In this document: positions 1-5,374 of the stretch, piece by piece
Numbering within the stretch: position 1 is the first letter of the stretch
Layout of the letters: each line of letters starts with the position of its first letter
NCBI GenBank assembly: GCA_002254405.1
Contig: NJDH01000037.1
Location: 1 to 7,984, forward strand
Source of the DNA: Candidatus Altarchaeales archaeon ex4484_96
GTDB taxonomy: Archaea; Altiarchaeota; Altiarchaeia; IMC4; QMZM01
Direction: 5' to 3'
Length of the DNA stretch: 7,984 bases
Notes under the pieces: generated by a model
The model's database searches: none
Told to the model about the DNA's origin: nothing
The model's input: only the letters and a program-made list of their open reading frames with translations
Translations under genes and position numbers: made by a program

Positions 1-95
1 AGATGCACATAGTCAACCACCTAAACGAGGCAGGAACGCAGCTTGCATCGCTTGGAGGAATCGCCGCCTTATTAAGATACAGAATCAACCAATGA
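1..95 (+). CDS. C-terminal end of an unrecognised protein (partial, 5' end outside window)
   Basis: An open frame enters from the left edge and stops at TGA 93-95. From base 3 it encodes 30 residues; the tail reads ASLGGIAALLRYRINQ, a small-residue and hydrophobic stretch followed by a basic end. A Met codon lies at base 3, but the frame is open to the edge, so this is more likely the tail of a longer gene than a 30-residue protein. Its stop is one base from the stop of the convergent hexuloisomerase gene. The tight fit between stop codons, and a frame that ends exactly where the neighbour ends, support a real gene. I do not recognise the family and propose no function. Confidence 0.55.
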   Translation, partial: MHIVNHLNEAGTQLASLGGIAALLRYRINQ

Positions 96-96
96 G

Positions 97-681
97 TTAC
101 TCTATCGTAGCGTGCCTGGCCTTCAAATCCTGCTCCCTGGCCTTAAGCGTGGTCATTAGACCAGCGATTATTCCGTCAAAAAACACCATGACAGAATCCT
201 CAAACAACGTGCCCAAGGGGGTGAGCGTTGAATGTCTACCCTCAATCTGGTGCTTCAGGTGGTCTTTTTCTATGTCAATCTTTGTGCGGCCTTTTATGAC
301 AACCACATAATCAACTATCTCACCCAAAAGAGAATCAGGATACGAGGTTATTGCCAGAGTGGCGCAACCAAGCCCCTTTGCGACCTGAGCCGCTGAAACC
401 ACGGAATTAGTCTGACCCGAACCCGAGACCGCTATCAATAAATCATCTTTTTTCATCCCAGGGGTTACGCTTTCCCCGATAACATAGGCTGTTAATCCCA
501 GCTGCACCAGCCGCATCGCAAAAGCCCTGGCAGCCAGACCAGAGCGCCCAGCTCCGATTAAAAAAACCCTGTTGGATTTCTGGATTACCTTAATAAACTG
601 TTTAATCTGTTTTTCATCTAAATTCCCGATAACATCGTCAATATGTCTAACAATCTCCACCATAGCAGTTGTAACAGGCAT
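97..681 (-). CDS. hxlB: 6-phospho-3-hexuloisomerase (PHI, SIS domain)
   Basis: This cytoplasmic enzyme interconverts 3-hexulose 6-phosphate and fructose 6-phosphate. In archaea lacking the oxidative pentose phosphate pathway it works with hexulose-6-phosphate synthase to make ribulose 5-phosphate. The 194 residues form one SIS (sugar isomerase) domain. The glycine-rich phosphate loop IGAGRSGLAARAFAMRL lies at residues 42-58, the second loop SGSGQT at 86-91, and the family signature PLGTLFEDS at 155-163, with the C-terminal ARH motif at 188-190. Length is slightly above the usual 180 or so. I chose ATG 679-681 because a TATA-like box lies about 26 bases upstream, which gives a leaderless transcript. 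The in-frame ATG at 661-663 (residue 7) is the alternative. The synthase partner is not in the window. The gene diverges from the aldolase-mtnA pair and converges on the partial gene at the left edge. The family call is firm. Confidence 0.93.
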   Translation of the reverse strand: MPVTTAMVEIVRHIDDVIGNLDEKQIKQFIKVIQKSNRVFLIGAGRSGLAARAFAMRLVQLGLTAYVIGESVTPGMKKDDLLIAVSGSGQTNSVVSAAQVAKGLGCATLAITSYPDSLLGEIVDYVVVIKGRTKIDIEKDHLKHQIEGRHSTLTPLGTLFEDSVMVFFDGIIAGLMTTLKAREQDLKARHATIE

Positions 682-703
682 TTTAGCTCAAAGCTTAATC
701 CTC

Positions 704-712
704 AATTATATT
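704..712 (-). promoter_or_regulatory. TATA-like box for the hexuloisomerase gene
   Basis: On the minus strand the sequence reads AATATAATT, centred near base 708. With the usual archaeal spacing of about 26 bases, transcription would start near 682, directly before the ATG at 681, so the mRNA would be leaderless. No Shine-Dalgarno sequence precedes the start, which fits. The promoter is inferred from sequence and spacing only. Confidence 0.5.
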
Positions 713-716
713 CATT

Positions 717-729
717 ACATAATAATATA
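717..729 (+). promoter_or_regulatory. TATA-like box for the aldolase-mtnA pair
   Basis: The AT-rich stretch ACATAATAATATA lies about 25 bases before the GTG start at 746. Depending on which register is the true box, transcription would begin at about 746-750. The lower end gives a leaderless mRNA starting at GTG 746. The upper end would leave ATG 788 as the first usable start. The divergent hexuloisomerase box lies within 20 bases, so the two promoters could compete for the transcription machinery or share a regulator. Confidence 0.45.
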
Positions 730-745
730 GTTAAAGCAAGATAAA

Positions 746-1336
746 GTGGCTGAAAAATACGAGGGCATTAAATTCAGTACCCGGTTTATGGGTGGGAAAA
801 AAGACGTAGGATACAGGTTAATCAAAGAAATGATTAACTCCGGCAGACTGCTTAAAAAAAATAATCTGACACCAGGTACCACAGGCAACATCAGCGTACA
901 AGCATCAGGGGGTTTATACATCAAGGCAGCTGGTAAATCTCTTGGGGAATTAACCCAAAAAGACATAGTGTATGTATCAGATTACATTCAAGCGGAAAAC
1001 AAGGCCCTGGTATGGGATAACAAAAAACCTTCCTCGGAAACCCCAACCCACTGGCTCATCTACCGGAGATTCCCCAAAGTGAAAGCCGTTGTCCACGCAC
1101 ATGATAGGGTTTTATTGGACAACACCAATTTAGTTGAAAAAAACAAGATAAAAACAACCAAACAAAAAACAAGCTATGGAACACTAAAACAGGCCGAGCA
1201 GGTGGTTGAGGCCCTATCATACAGCAATTACGTATTCATAATAGAGCACGGCTCAATTACAGTAGGTAGCTCAATCAGAAAAGCCACTGATTTGATGATA
1301 AAGGTACACAATAAGATACTGAAAGATGAAAGTTAA
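746..1336 (+). CDS. Class II aldolase/adducin family protein (FucA-like sugar-phosphate aldolase)
   Basis: This is a zinc-dependent class II aldolase of the L-fuculose-1-phosphate aldolase family, which cleaves ketose 1-phosphates to dihydroxyacetone phosphate and an aldehyde. The phosphate-binding GTTGNISV motif lies at residues 44-51. KPSSE at 94-98 carries the catalytic Glu98. Zinc ligands are His117 and His119 (VVHAHD) and His168 (EHGS). All active-site residues expected from E. coli FucA are present in the 196 residues. The start is uncertain: GTG 746 fits a leaderless mRNA, while ATG 788 (residue 15) gives an N-terminus closer to most relatives. The mtnA frame begins 11 bases before this gene's end. 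The pairing suggests a substrate such as 5-methylthioribulose or 5-deoxyribulose 1-phosphate rather than fuculose 1-phosphate. The related dehydratase MtnB is the main alternative; the SSE and EHGS motifs look more FucA-like. Confidence 0.85.
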   Translation: MAEKYEGIKFSTRFMGGKKDVGYRLIKEMINSGRLLKKNNLTPGTTGNISVQASGGLYIKAAGKSLGELTQKDIVYVSDYIQAENKALVWDNKKPSSETPTHWLIYRRFPKVKAVVHAHDRVLLDNTNLVEKNKIKTTKQKTSYGTLKQAEQVVEALSYSNYVFIIEHGSITVGSSIRKATDLMIKVHNKILKDES

Positions 1337-2399
1337 GGTTGATGGTAAATTAAGGGATTATCCCACGGTCTGGATGCAAAATGATGTTGTATGCATGATA
1401 AACCAACCCGCTTTACCCCACAGCTTTGAGATAATCCGCTCCCGTGATTATGTTAAAACAGCAGAGTGCATCAGCAACATGACCGTAAGAGGCGCTCCGG
1501 CTATTGGAGCCACGGCAGCATATGGTCTGAGCCAGGCGATATTACATTATGGGGGTGGATTTGACGAGATAGGGGATTACTTAAATCAGGTAATCCACGT
1601 GTTCAGCAATACTAGACCAACAGCATACGACCTGTTTCATTCCCTGGAGCACATACGCATGAAAGTCAGCTCATCAGGCAGCGTATCACAGGCCAAAAAA
1701 ACAGCGGTTGATGAAAGCGCAAAATACGCGGTCGAAAGCGCGAAAAGATGCGCGAAAATAGGAAAAATAGGGGATAAACTGATTAAAGACAATATGAGAA
1801 TATTAACCCACTGCAATGCAGGCGCCCTAGCCTGCGTTGACCATGGAACAGCTCTCGCACCCATGAGAGCCGCACATAAAAACAAAAAAAAGATACACGT
1901 CTATGTCGACGAAACCCGACCAAGGATGCAGGGCTCAAGGCTTACCGCATGGGAGCTCGCTCAGGAGGATATCAGCCACAGCATAATAGCGGATAACGCA
2001 GCAGGATATTTCATGTCCCGGGGTGAGATTGATTTGGTGCTCGTGGGAGCAGACAGAATAGCCTTAAACGGTGATGTAGCCAATAAGATAGGAACCTATG
2101 AGAAAGCTGTGCTAGCTAAAGAAAACAATATACCGTTTTATGTAGCTGCCCCAAGCTCTACAATAGACCATAGTACCAAAAGCGGAAAAGACATACAGAT
2201 AGAAGAAAGAGACCCACTGGAGGTGCTTGGAATGTGGGGTTATGATAGCGGGGGGGAAATTATTCGTCGATTCAGTGTTTCACCCCAGGGCTCAAAAGGA
2301 AGAAACCCAGCATTTGACATAACCCCATCAGAGTACATAACGGGTATTATAACAGAAAACGGGTTACATAAGCCAAAAGACATAATCGGGCTTGAATAA
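1326..2399 (+). CDS. mtnA: S-methyl-5-thioribose-1-phosphate isomerase
   Basis: MtnA isomerises 5-methylthioribose 1-phosphate to 5-methylthioribulose 1-phosphate in methionine salvage. The archaeal enzyme is also known to accept 5-deoxyribose 1-phosphate. The 357-residue length is typical. Signature blocks in order are MTVRGAPAIGATAAYG (52-67), SNTRPTAYDL (94-103), THCNAGALA (161-169) with the expected catalytic Cys163, DETRPRMQGSRLTAWEL (195-211), and GADRIALNGDVANKIGTY (241-258) with catalytic Asp243. ERDPLEV (294-300) and NPAFDITPSEYI (327-338) follow near the C-terminus. These blocks separate it from eIF2B subunits and from ribose-1,5-bisphosphate isomerase. ATG 1326 lies inside the end of the aldolase gene with no clear Shine-Dalgarno sequence, so translation is probably coupled. 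The TAA stop is two bases from the stop of the convergent winged-helix gene. Confidence 0.93.
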   Translation: MKVKVDGKLRDYPTVWMQNDVVCMINQPALPHSFEIIRSRDYVKTAECISNMTVRGAPAIGATAAYGLSQAILHYGGGFDEIGDYLNQVIHVFSNTRPTAYDLFHSLEHIRMKVSSSGSVSQAKKTAVDESAKYAVESAKRCAKIGKIGDKLIKDNMRILTHCNAGALACVDHGTALAPMRAAHKNKKKIHVYVDETRPRMQGSRLTAWELAQEDISHSIIADNAAGYFMSRGEIDLVLVGADRIALNGDVANKIGTYEKAVLAKENNIPFYVAAPSSTIDHSTKSGKDIQIEERDPLEVLGMWGYDSGGEIIRRFSVSPQGSKGRNPAFDITPSEYITGIITENGLHKPKDIIGLE

Positions 2400-2401
2400 A
2401 C

Positions 2402-3172
2402 CTAAATGTATTCTCTTTTAAACATCTCGGATATCTCTCTTGTGGGAGTAATCCTCAGATTCAGTTTAGGTTCGCCATAAAACGGTGTGTTTATGCTGAT
2501 ATAACCTTCTTTTTCCAGGTCCTTGGCCATTTTTTTCACAGTCTTTTTATCCTGACCAAGCATTTTAGCGGCTTCACTTAACTTAATGCTTTTTTTATCA
2601 ACAATCAACTTGAACAATTTCATGGCCCCGCTCTTCTCATCGTCGTTTAAGACCACGCTTATCTTTTCTTTGTCTATTATCTTCTTGGACTCTAAAAGCT
2701 TTTTCTTCAGCTCCTCCTGTTTTTTGACTTCCTCCTGCCTCTTCAAAACGCTTTTTATCTGGTTGGCGAGCAGGGATCTTCTCTCATCCCCTATCTTGGC
2801 TTCCGTCTTAAGTTTCTTTTTTTTCTTTTTAGTAGTCTTCTTTTTTGGTTTAGCGGGTGCAGGTTGAGTGAAGGGTTTAGCTACTATCTTGTTATTATCA
2901 ATAAGCTCCTGTCTCTTCTTCATTGTGAACTTGAGCTTGCTTATCTCCAGCTCCAGCTCTTTTTCTTTCAACTCCAGCATCTCCATACGGGAATCAAGCT
3001 CATTCTCTTTGGATTCAAGCTCAAGAAGGCGGTTATCTAGTTCTTTTTCTTTCAGCTCCAGTTGCTTTGTTTTATCTACCTTAACCTTTTTTTGGGTTTT
3101 AGTGGAACCCTTTTTTTTCTTGGGCTTCTTTGATGCCTTGGGCTTCTTGGAGCCCTTGGATTTTTTTGGCAT
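2402..3172 (-). CDS. Lysine-rich coiled-coil protein with C-terminal winged helix (hypothetical DNA-binding protein)
   Basis: I do not recognise a named family. The 256 residues show a clear modular order. Residues 1-37 are a histone-H1-like basic tail with 18 lysines plus Ser, Pro and Gly. Residues 38-79 are three 14-residue repeats (LELKEKELDNRLLE and two variants) that should form a coiled coil. Residues 107-122 are a second basic linker with 11 lysines in 16. Residues 130-172 form another charged helix. Residues 183-243 resemble a winged helix-turn-helix: a helix, LSEAAKMLGQDKKTVKKMAKDL as helix-turn-recognition helix, then a KEGYI wing. There is no signal peptide or membrane segment. Inference: a dimeric or oligomeric chromatin-associated protein or transcription regulator. 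RNA binding is an alternative, since the ribosomal S25e family also joins a lysine-rich tail to a winged helix. ATG 3172 lies a few bases from the predicted transcription start. Confidence 0.8.
   Translation of the reverse strand: MPKKSKGSKKPKASKKPKKKKGSTKTQKKVKVDKTKQLELKEKELDNRLLELESKENELDSRMEMLELKEKELELEISKLKFTMKKRQELIDNNKIVAKPFTQPAPAKPKKKTTKKKKKKLKTEAKIGDERRSLLANQIKSVLKRQEEVKKQEELKKKLLESKKIIDKEKISVVLNDDEKSGAMKLFKLIVDKKSIKLSEAAKMLGQDKKTVKKMAKDLEKEGYISINTPFYGEPKLNLRITPTREISEMFKREYI
2936..3061 (-). repeat. Three tandem 42-base units encoding 14-residue coiled-coil repeats
   Basis: Residues 38-51, 52-65 and 66-79 of the lysine-rich protein align without gaps as LELKEKELDNRLLE, LESKENELDSRMEM and LELKEKELELEISK. 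The first and third units are closest at the DNA level: bases 3041-3061 and 2957-2977 differ at two of 21 positions and lie exactly 84 bases apart, twice the unit length. The array looks like internal tandem duplication of two heptads. Leu and Met fall at the positions expected for a coiled-coil core. Confidence 0.75.
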
Positions 3173-3194
3173 TTTAACAGCTTCAACCGTTAAT

Positions 3195-3205
3195 TATTAA
3201 TAAAA
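3195..3205 (-). promoter_or_regulatory. TATA-like box for the lysine-rich winged-helix gene
   Basis: The minus strand reads TTTTATTAATA, centred near base 3200. A start about 26 bases downstream would be near 3174, two bases before the ATG at 3172. Only a weak GGTTGA lies before the ATG, so a leaderless mRNA is likely. This is inferred from sequence and spacing. Confidence 0.45.
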
Positions 3206-3211
3206 TCTTGG

Positions 3212-3225
3212 TATAAATATATATA
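3212..3225 (+). promoter_or_regulatory. Strong TATA box for the cimA operon
   Basis: TATAAATATATATA is the best match to the archaeal TATA consensus in the window. It is centred near 3218, which predicts a start near 3245 and a leader of about 10 bases before ATG 3255. The leader has no Shine-Dalgarno sequence. ATG triplets at 3232 and 3238 are out of frame with the synthase and soon meet a stop. This box probably drives the four genes up to 7304. Confidence 0.6.
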
Positions 3226-3254
3226 CACTAAATGAGTATGTCAAGATAAAAAAA

Positions 3255-4724
3255 ATGTTGGTTCTTGATACCACATTAAGGGACGGTGAACAAACACCGG
3301 GGGTTTCGTTAACACCCGAGCAAAAACTTAGCATAGCCAAGGCGCTTGATGAGCTTGGAGTCGACATAATCGAGGCTGGTTCAGCCATAACAAGCGAGGG
3401 AGAACAAGAAGGCATCAAGGCCATTACAAGCGAAGGCCTCAAGGCCGAAATTGCAAGTTATTCAAGAATAATGAAATCAGATATCGACACAGCAATAAAA
3501 TGCGGCGTAGACTGCATATTTCTGGTAGCCCCCACATCCGATTTACATATTAAATACAAGCTGGGCACCAACAGGGATAAACTGCTGGAGAAAACCCTTG
3601 AATCAATTGAATACTGCAAGCAACACGACCTGGTAGTCGACTTATGCTGCGAAGACGGCTCCCGAACAGAGGTTGCCTTTTTAAGAAAGCTTTTAGATTC
3701 CGCCTCAGAATACCACATAGACAGGTTCACCATAGCCGATACCGTGGGAATTATGACACCAGAGAAGATAGAGTTGATTTACTCCGAACTCGCTAAAACC
3801 TCCAGGGTATGTCTGGGCGTGCACTGCCATGATGATCTGGGTCTGGCTACCGCAAACACATTGTCTGCAGTATTAAATGGTGCTGAGGCAGTTGATGTTA
3901 CGATAAACGGCTTAGGTGAGAGAGCGGGTAACGCACCCCTAGAGGAGGTCATAATGGCCTTGAAACTTGCCTATGGGAGAGAAACCAAAATCAAAACAGA
4001 GAAGCTGAGCCACGTATCCAATCTGGTTGAGAAACTATGCGGAATACCAGTACCCCCAAACAAGGCTATTGTAGGGGAAAACGCTTTCACCCACGAGGCG
4101 GGAATACACGTAGACGGCATCCTGAAAAAACCAGAAACCTACGAGGTCATTAAACCAGAGCTTGTAGGGCGGAAAAGAAGCTTTGTTCTGGGTAAACACG
4201 TTGGATTGAAATCGATAAAAAAAGCCCTTGATGAGATGGAACTTAAAGTAGATGATAAAAAGCTTGGCGAGATATTTCGCAAGGTCAAATACGAGGGCGA
4301 CAAAGGCAAAAAAATTACCAGCACGGACCTTGAGTACATAGCTAAAACAATCATGGGGGAAGAAATAAAACACGTTCTCAACCTTGAGGAACTGGTGGCG
4401 GTTGCAGGAAATAAGATTACTCCAACAGCATCTGTCAAGATGACCGTAAACGGCAATGAAATCGTGGAATCCGCTGTAGGAAACGGCCCTGTTGATGCGG
4501 CGATTAAGGCCATAAGAAACGCCACCCGGGGCATACCATTTGAGCTGGTGGAATACCACGTGGACTCCGTATCCGGAGGCACCGACGCTGTTGTGCAGGT
4601 AACCATAGAGCTTAAATCAAAGGATAAGATTGTTAAAGCAAGCGGTACGGGCGGGGACATAGTACTAGCTAGCGTCGATGCCATGATTGCTGGAATAAAC
4701 GCGGTAGCAAGAAAGCTTGGCTGA
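3255..4724 (+). CDS. cimA: Alpha-isopropylmalate/citramalate synthase family protein, probably (R)-citramalate synthase
   Basis: The enzyme condenses acetyl-CoA with a 2-oxoacid: pyruvate if it is citramalate synthase (isoleucine pathway), 2-oxoisovalerate if it is isopropylmalate synthase (leucine pathway). At 489 residues it is full length. The HMGL-like TIM barrel begins with DTTLRDGEQTPGVSLT (5-20), including catalytic Arg9 and metal-binding Asp10. HCHDDLGLATAN (190-201) supplies metal ligands His190 and His192. GLGERAGNAPLEE (219-231) and HEAGIHVDG (280-288) follow. Residues 377-489 form the C-terminal LeuA dimer regulatory domain, so end-product feedback inhibition is expected. The EAGSAITSEGEQEGIK block at 40-55 resembles Methanocaldococcus CimA (MJ1392) as I remember it, hence the symbol, but substrate specificity is not proven. 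ATG 3255 follows a strong TATA box. The gene is the first of a four-gene run. Confidence 0.8.
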   Translation: MLVLDTTLRDGEQTPGVSLTPEQKLSIAKALDELGVDIIEAGSAITSEGEQEGIKAITSEGLKAEIASYSRIMKSDIDTAIKCGVDCIFLVAPTSDLHIKYKLGTNRDKLLEKTLESIEYCKQHDLVVDLCCEDGSRTEVAFLRKLLDSASEYHIDRFTIADTVGIMTPEKIELIYSELAKTSRVCLGVHCHDDLGLATANTLSAVLNGAEAVDVTINGLGERAGNAPLEEVIMALKLAYGRETKIKTEKLSHVSNLVEKLCGIPVPPNKAIVGENAFTHEAGIHVDGILKKPETYEVIKPELVGRKRSFVLGKHVGLKSIKKALDEMELKVDDKKLGEIFRKVKYEGDKGKKITSTDLEYIAKTIMGEEIKHVLNLEELVAVAGNKITPTASVKMTVNGNEIVESAVGNGPVDAAIKAIRNATRGIPFELVEYHVDSVSGGTDAVVQVTIELKSKDKIVKASGTGGDIVLASVDAMIAGINAVARKLG

Positions 4725-4731
4725 AAAAGAA

Positions 4732-5358
4732 ATGTCAGCGGATAAAGCAGCAGCGGATATGAAATATCTTCTAAACAGGGGCTATAACAGAAACACATCC
4801 CTTAATCTTGTAGTCAACAGATACCATCTAGACCCAAATGAAAGAAACATCCTCAGAAGATACGTGTTCTCAGAGCATGAAATCAGGGCTCATAAATCCA
4901 AGCTGATAACCCCAGATAAGATAAAGGGTAACACCCTTGTCGTAGACGGGTTTAATGTCCTGATAACAGTGGAATCCATCAATGAAAACAAAAATCTTGT
5001 TTTAGGGATGGACTCGATTCTCAGAGACAGCTCAGGGGTTTTCTCAAACTACAGGTTTGATTCCAAAACAAAAAAAGCCCTAAAGCAGATAACCGATTTC
5101 CTGAAAAAACATAATCCAGGGAAGGTATTGTTTATTTTCGATTCCCAGATATCAAAAAGCGGGCAGCTAGCTGCCTATGTTAGAAAGAAGCTTGATGAGG
5201 CGGGTGTTTCAGGTGATGCGAAAACCAGTAAAAACGCCGACCAGCAGATAATCAACATTAACGAAATCACAGCAAGCTCAGACAGCCACATAATAGAATC
5301 CGTCGACGAAATAGTTGACATTCCAGGGCATATAAACACAATGTTTTTATTTGATTAA
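4732..5358 (+). CDS. DUF434 domain protein with PIN/NYN-like acidic motifs
   Basis: This is a conserved archaeal protein of unknown function. With ATG 4732 it has 208 residues; an in-frame TTG at 4717 would overlap the synthase gene by 8 bases and add 5 residues. Neither start has a Shine-Dalgarno sequence, and ATG is preferred as the commoner codon. The N-terminal region (DMKYLLNRGYNRNTSLNLV, about 9-27) is the DUF434 signature. From about residue 68 a separate alpha/beta domain appears. It carries LVVDGFNVLI (69-78), FIFDSQISKSG (134-144), NADQQI (168-173) and SSDSHI (182-187). The order of four aspartates (72, 137, 170, 184) resembles NYN/PIN-type RNases, whose first strand often reads VDGYN. 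Nuclease activity is inference only. There is no signal peptide or membrane segment. The gene sits seven bases after the synthase stop and 16 bases before the next gene. Confidence 0.82.
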   Translation: MSADKAAADMKYLLNRGYNRNTSLNLVVNRYHLDPNERNILRRYVFSEHEIRAHKSKLITPDKIKGNTLVVDGFNVLITVESINENKNLVLGMDSILRDSSGVFSNYRFDSKTKKALKQITDFLKKHNPGKVLFIFDSQISKSGQLAAYVRKKLDEAGVSGDAKTSKNADQQIININEITASSDSHIIESVDEIVDIPGHINTMFLFD

Positions 5359-5374
5359 ATAGAATATTCATTAT

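Noticed and set aside
92..310. Plus-strand open frame of 72 codons
   Set aside because: It lies wholly antisense to hxlB, whose isomerase motifs are intact, and it has no independent support.
715..966. Minus-strand open frame of 83 codons opposite the aldolase start
   Set aside because: It covers the conserved GTTGNISV region of the aldolase on the other strand and would read into the divergent promoter. There is no motif support.
1326..2399. Ribose-1,5-bisphosphate isomerase (AMP/Rubisco pathway) as the identity of the MtnA-like protein
   Set aside because: The MTVRGAPAIG, THCNAG, DETRPRMQGSRLT and NPAFDITP blocks, and the length, match MtnA rather than the shorter isomerase. No Rubisco or AMP phosphorylase gene is nearby.
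2807..2854. Long T-runs on the plus strand as transcription terminators
   Set aside because: They are the complement of lysine codons inside the winged-helix gene and are not downstream of a plus-strand gene end. An effect on antisense read-through from mtnA is possible but not supported.
2586..3200. Two plus-strand open frames (2586-2867 and 2868-3200) rich in Ser, Phe and Leu
   Set aside because: They are the antisense of the Lys/Glu-rich minus-strand gene. Their composition follows from complementing AAA/GAG-type codons, and no motif is recognisable.
4035..4798. Two overlapping minus-strand open frames of 174 and 219 codons
   Set aside because: They lie opposite the synthase gene, which has unbroken family motifs throughout. 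The translations show no domain and no promoter.
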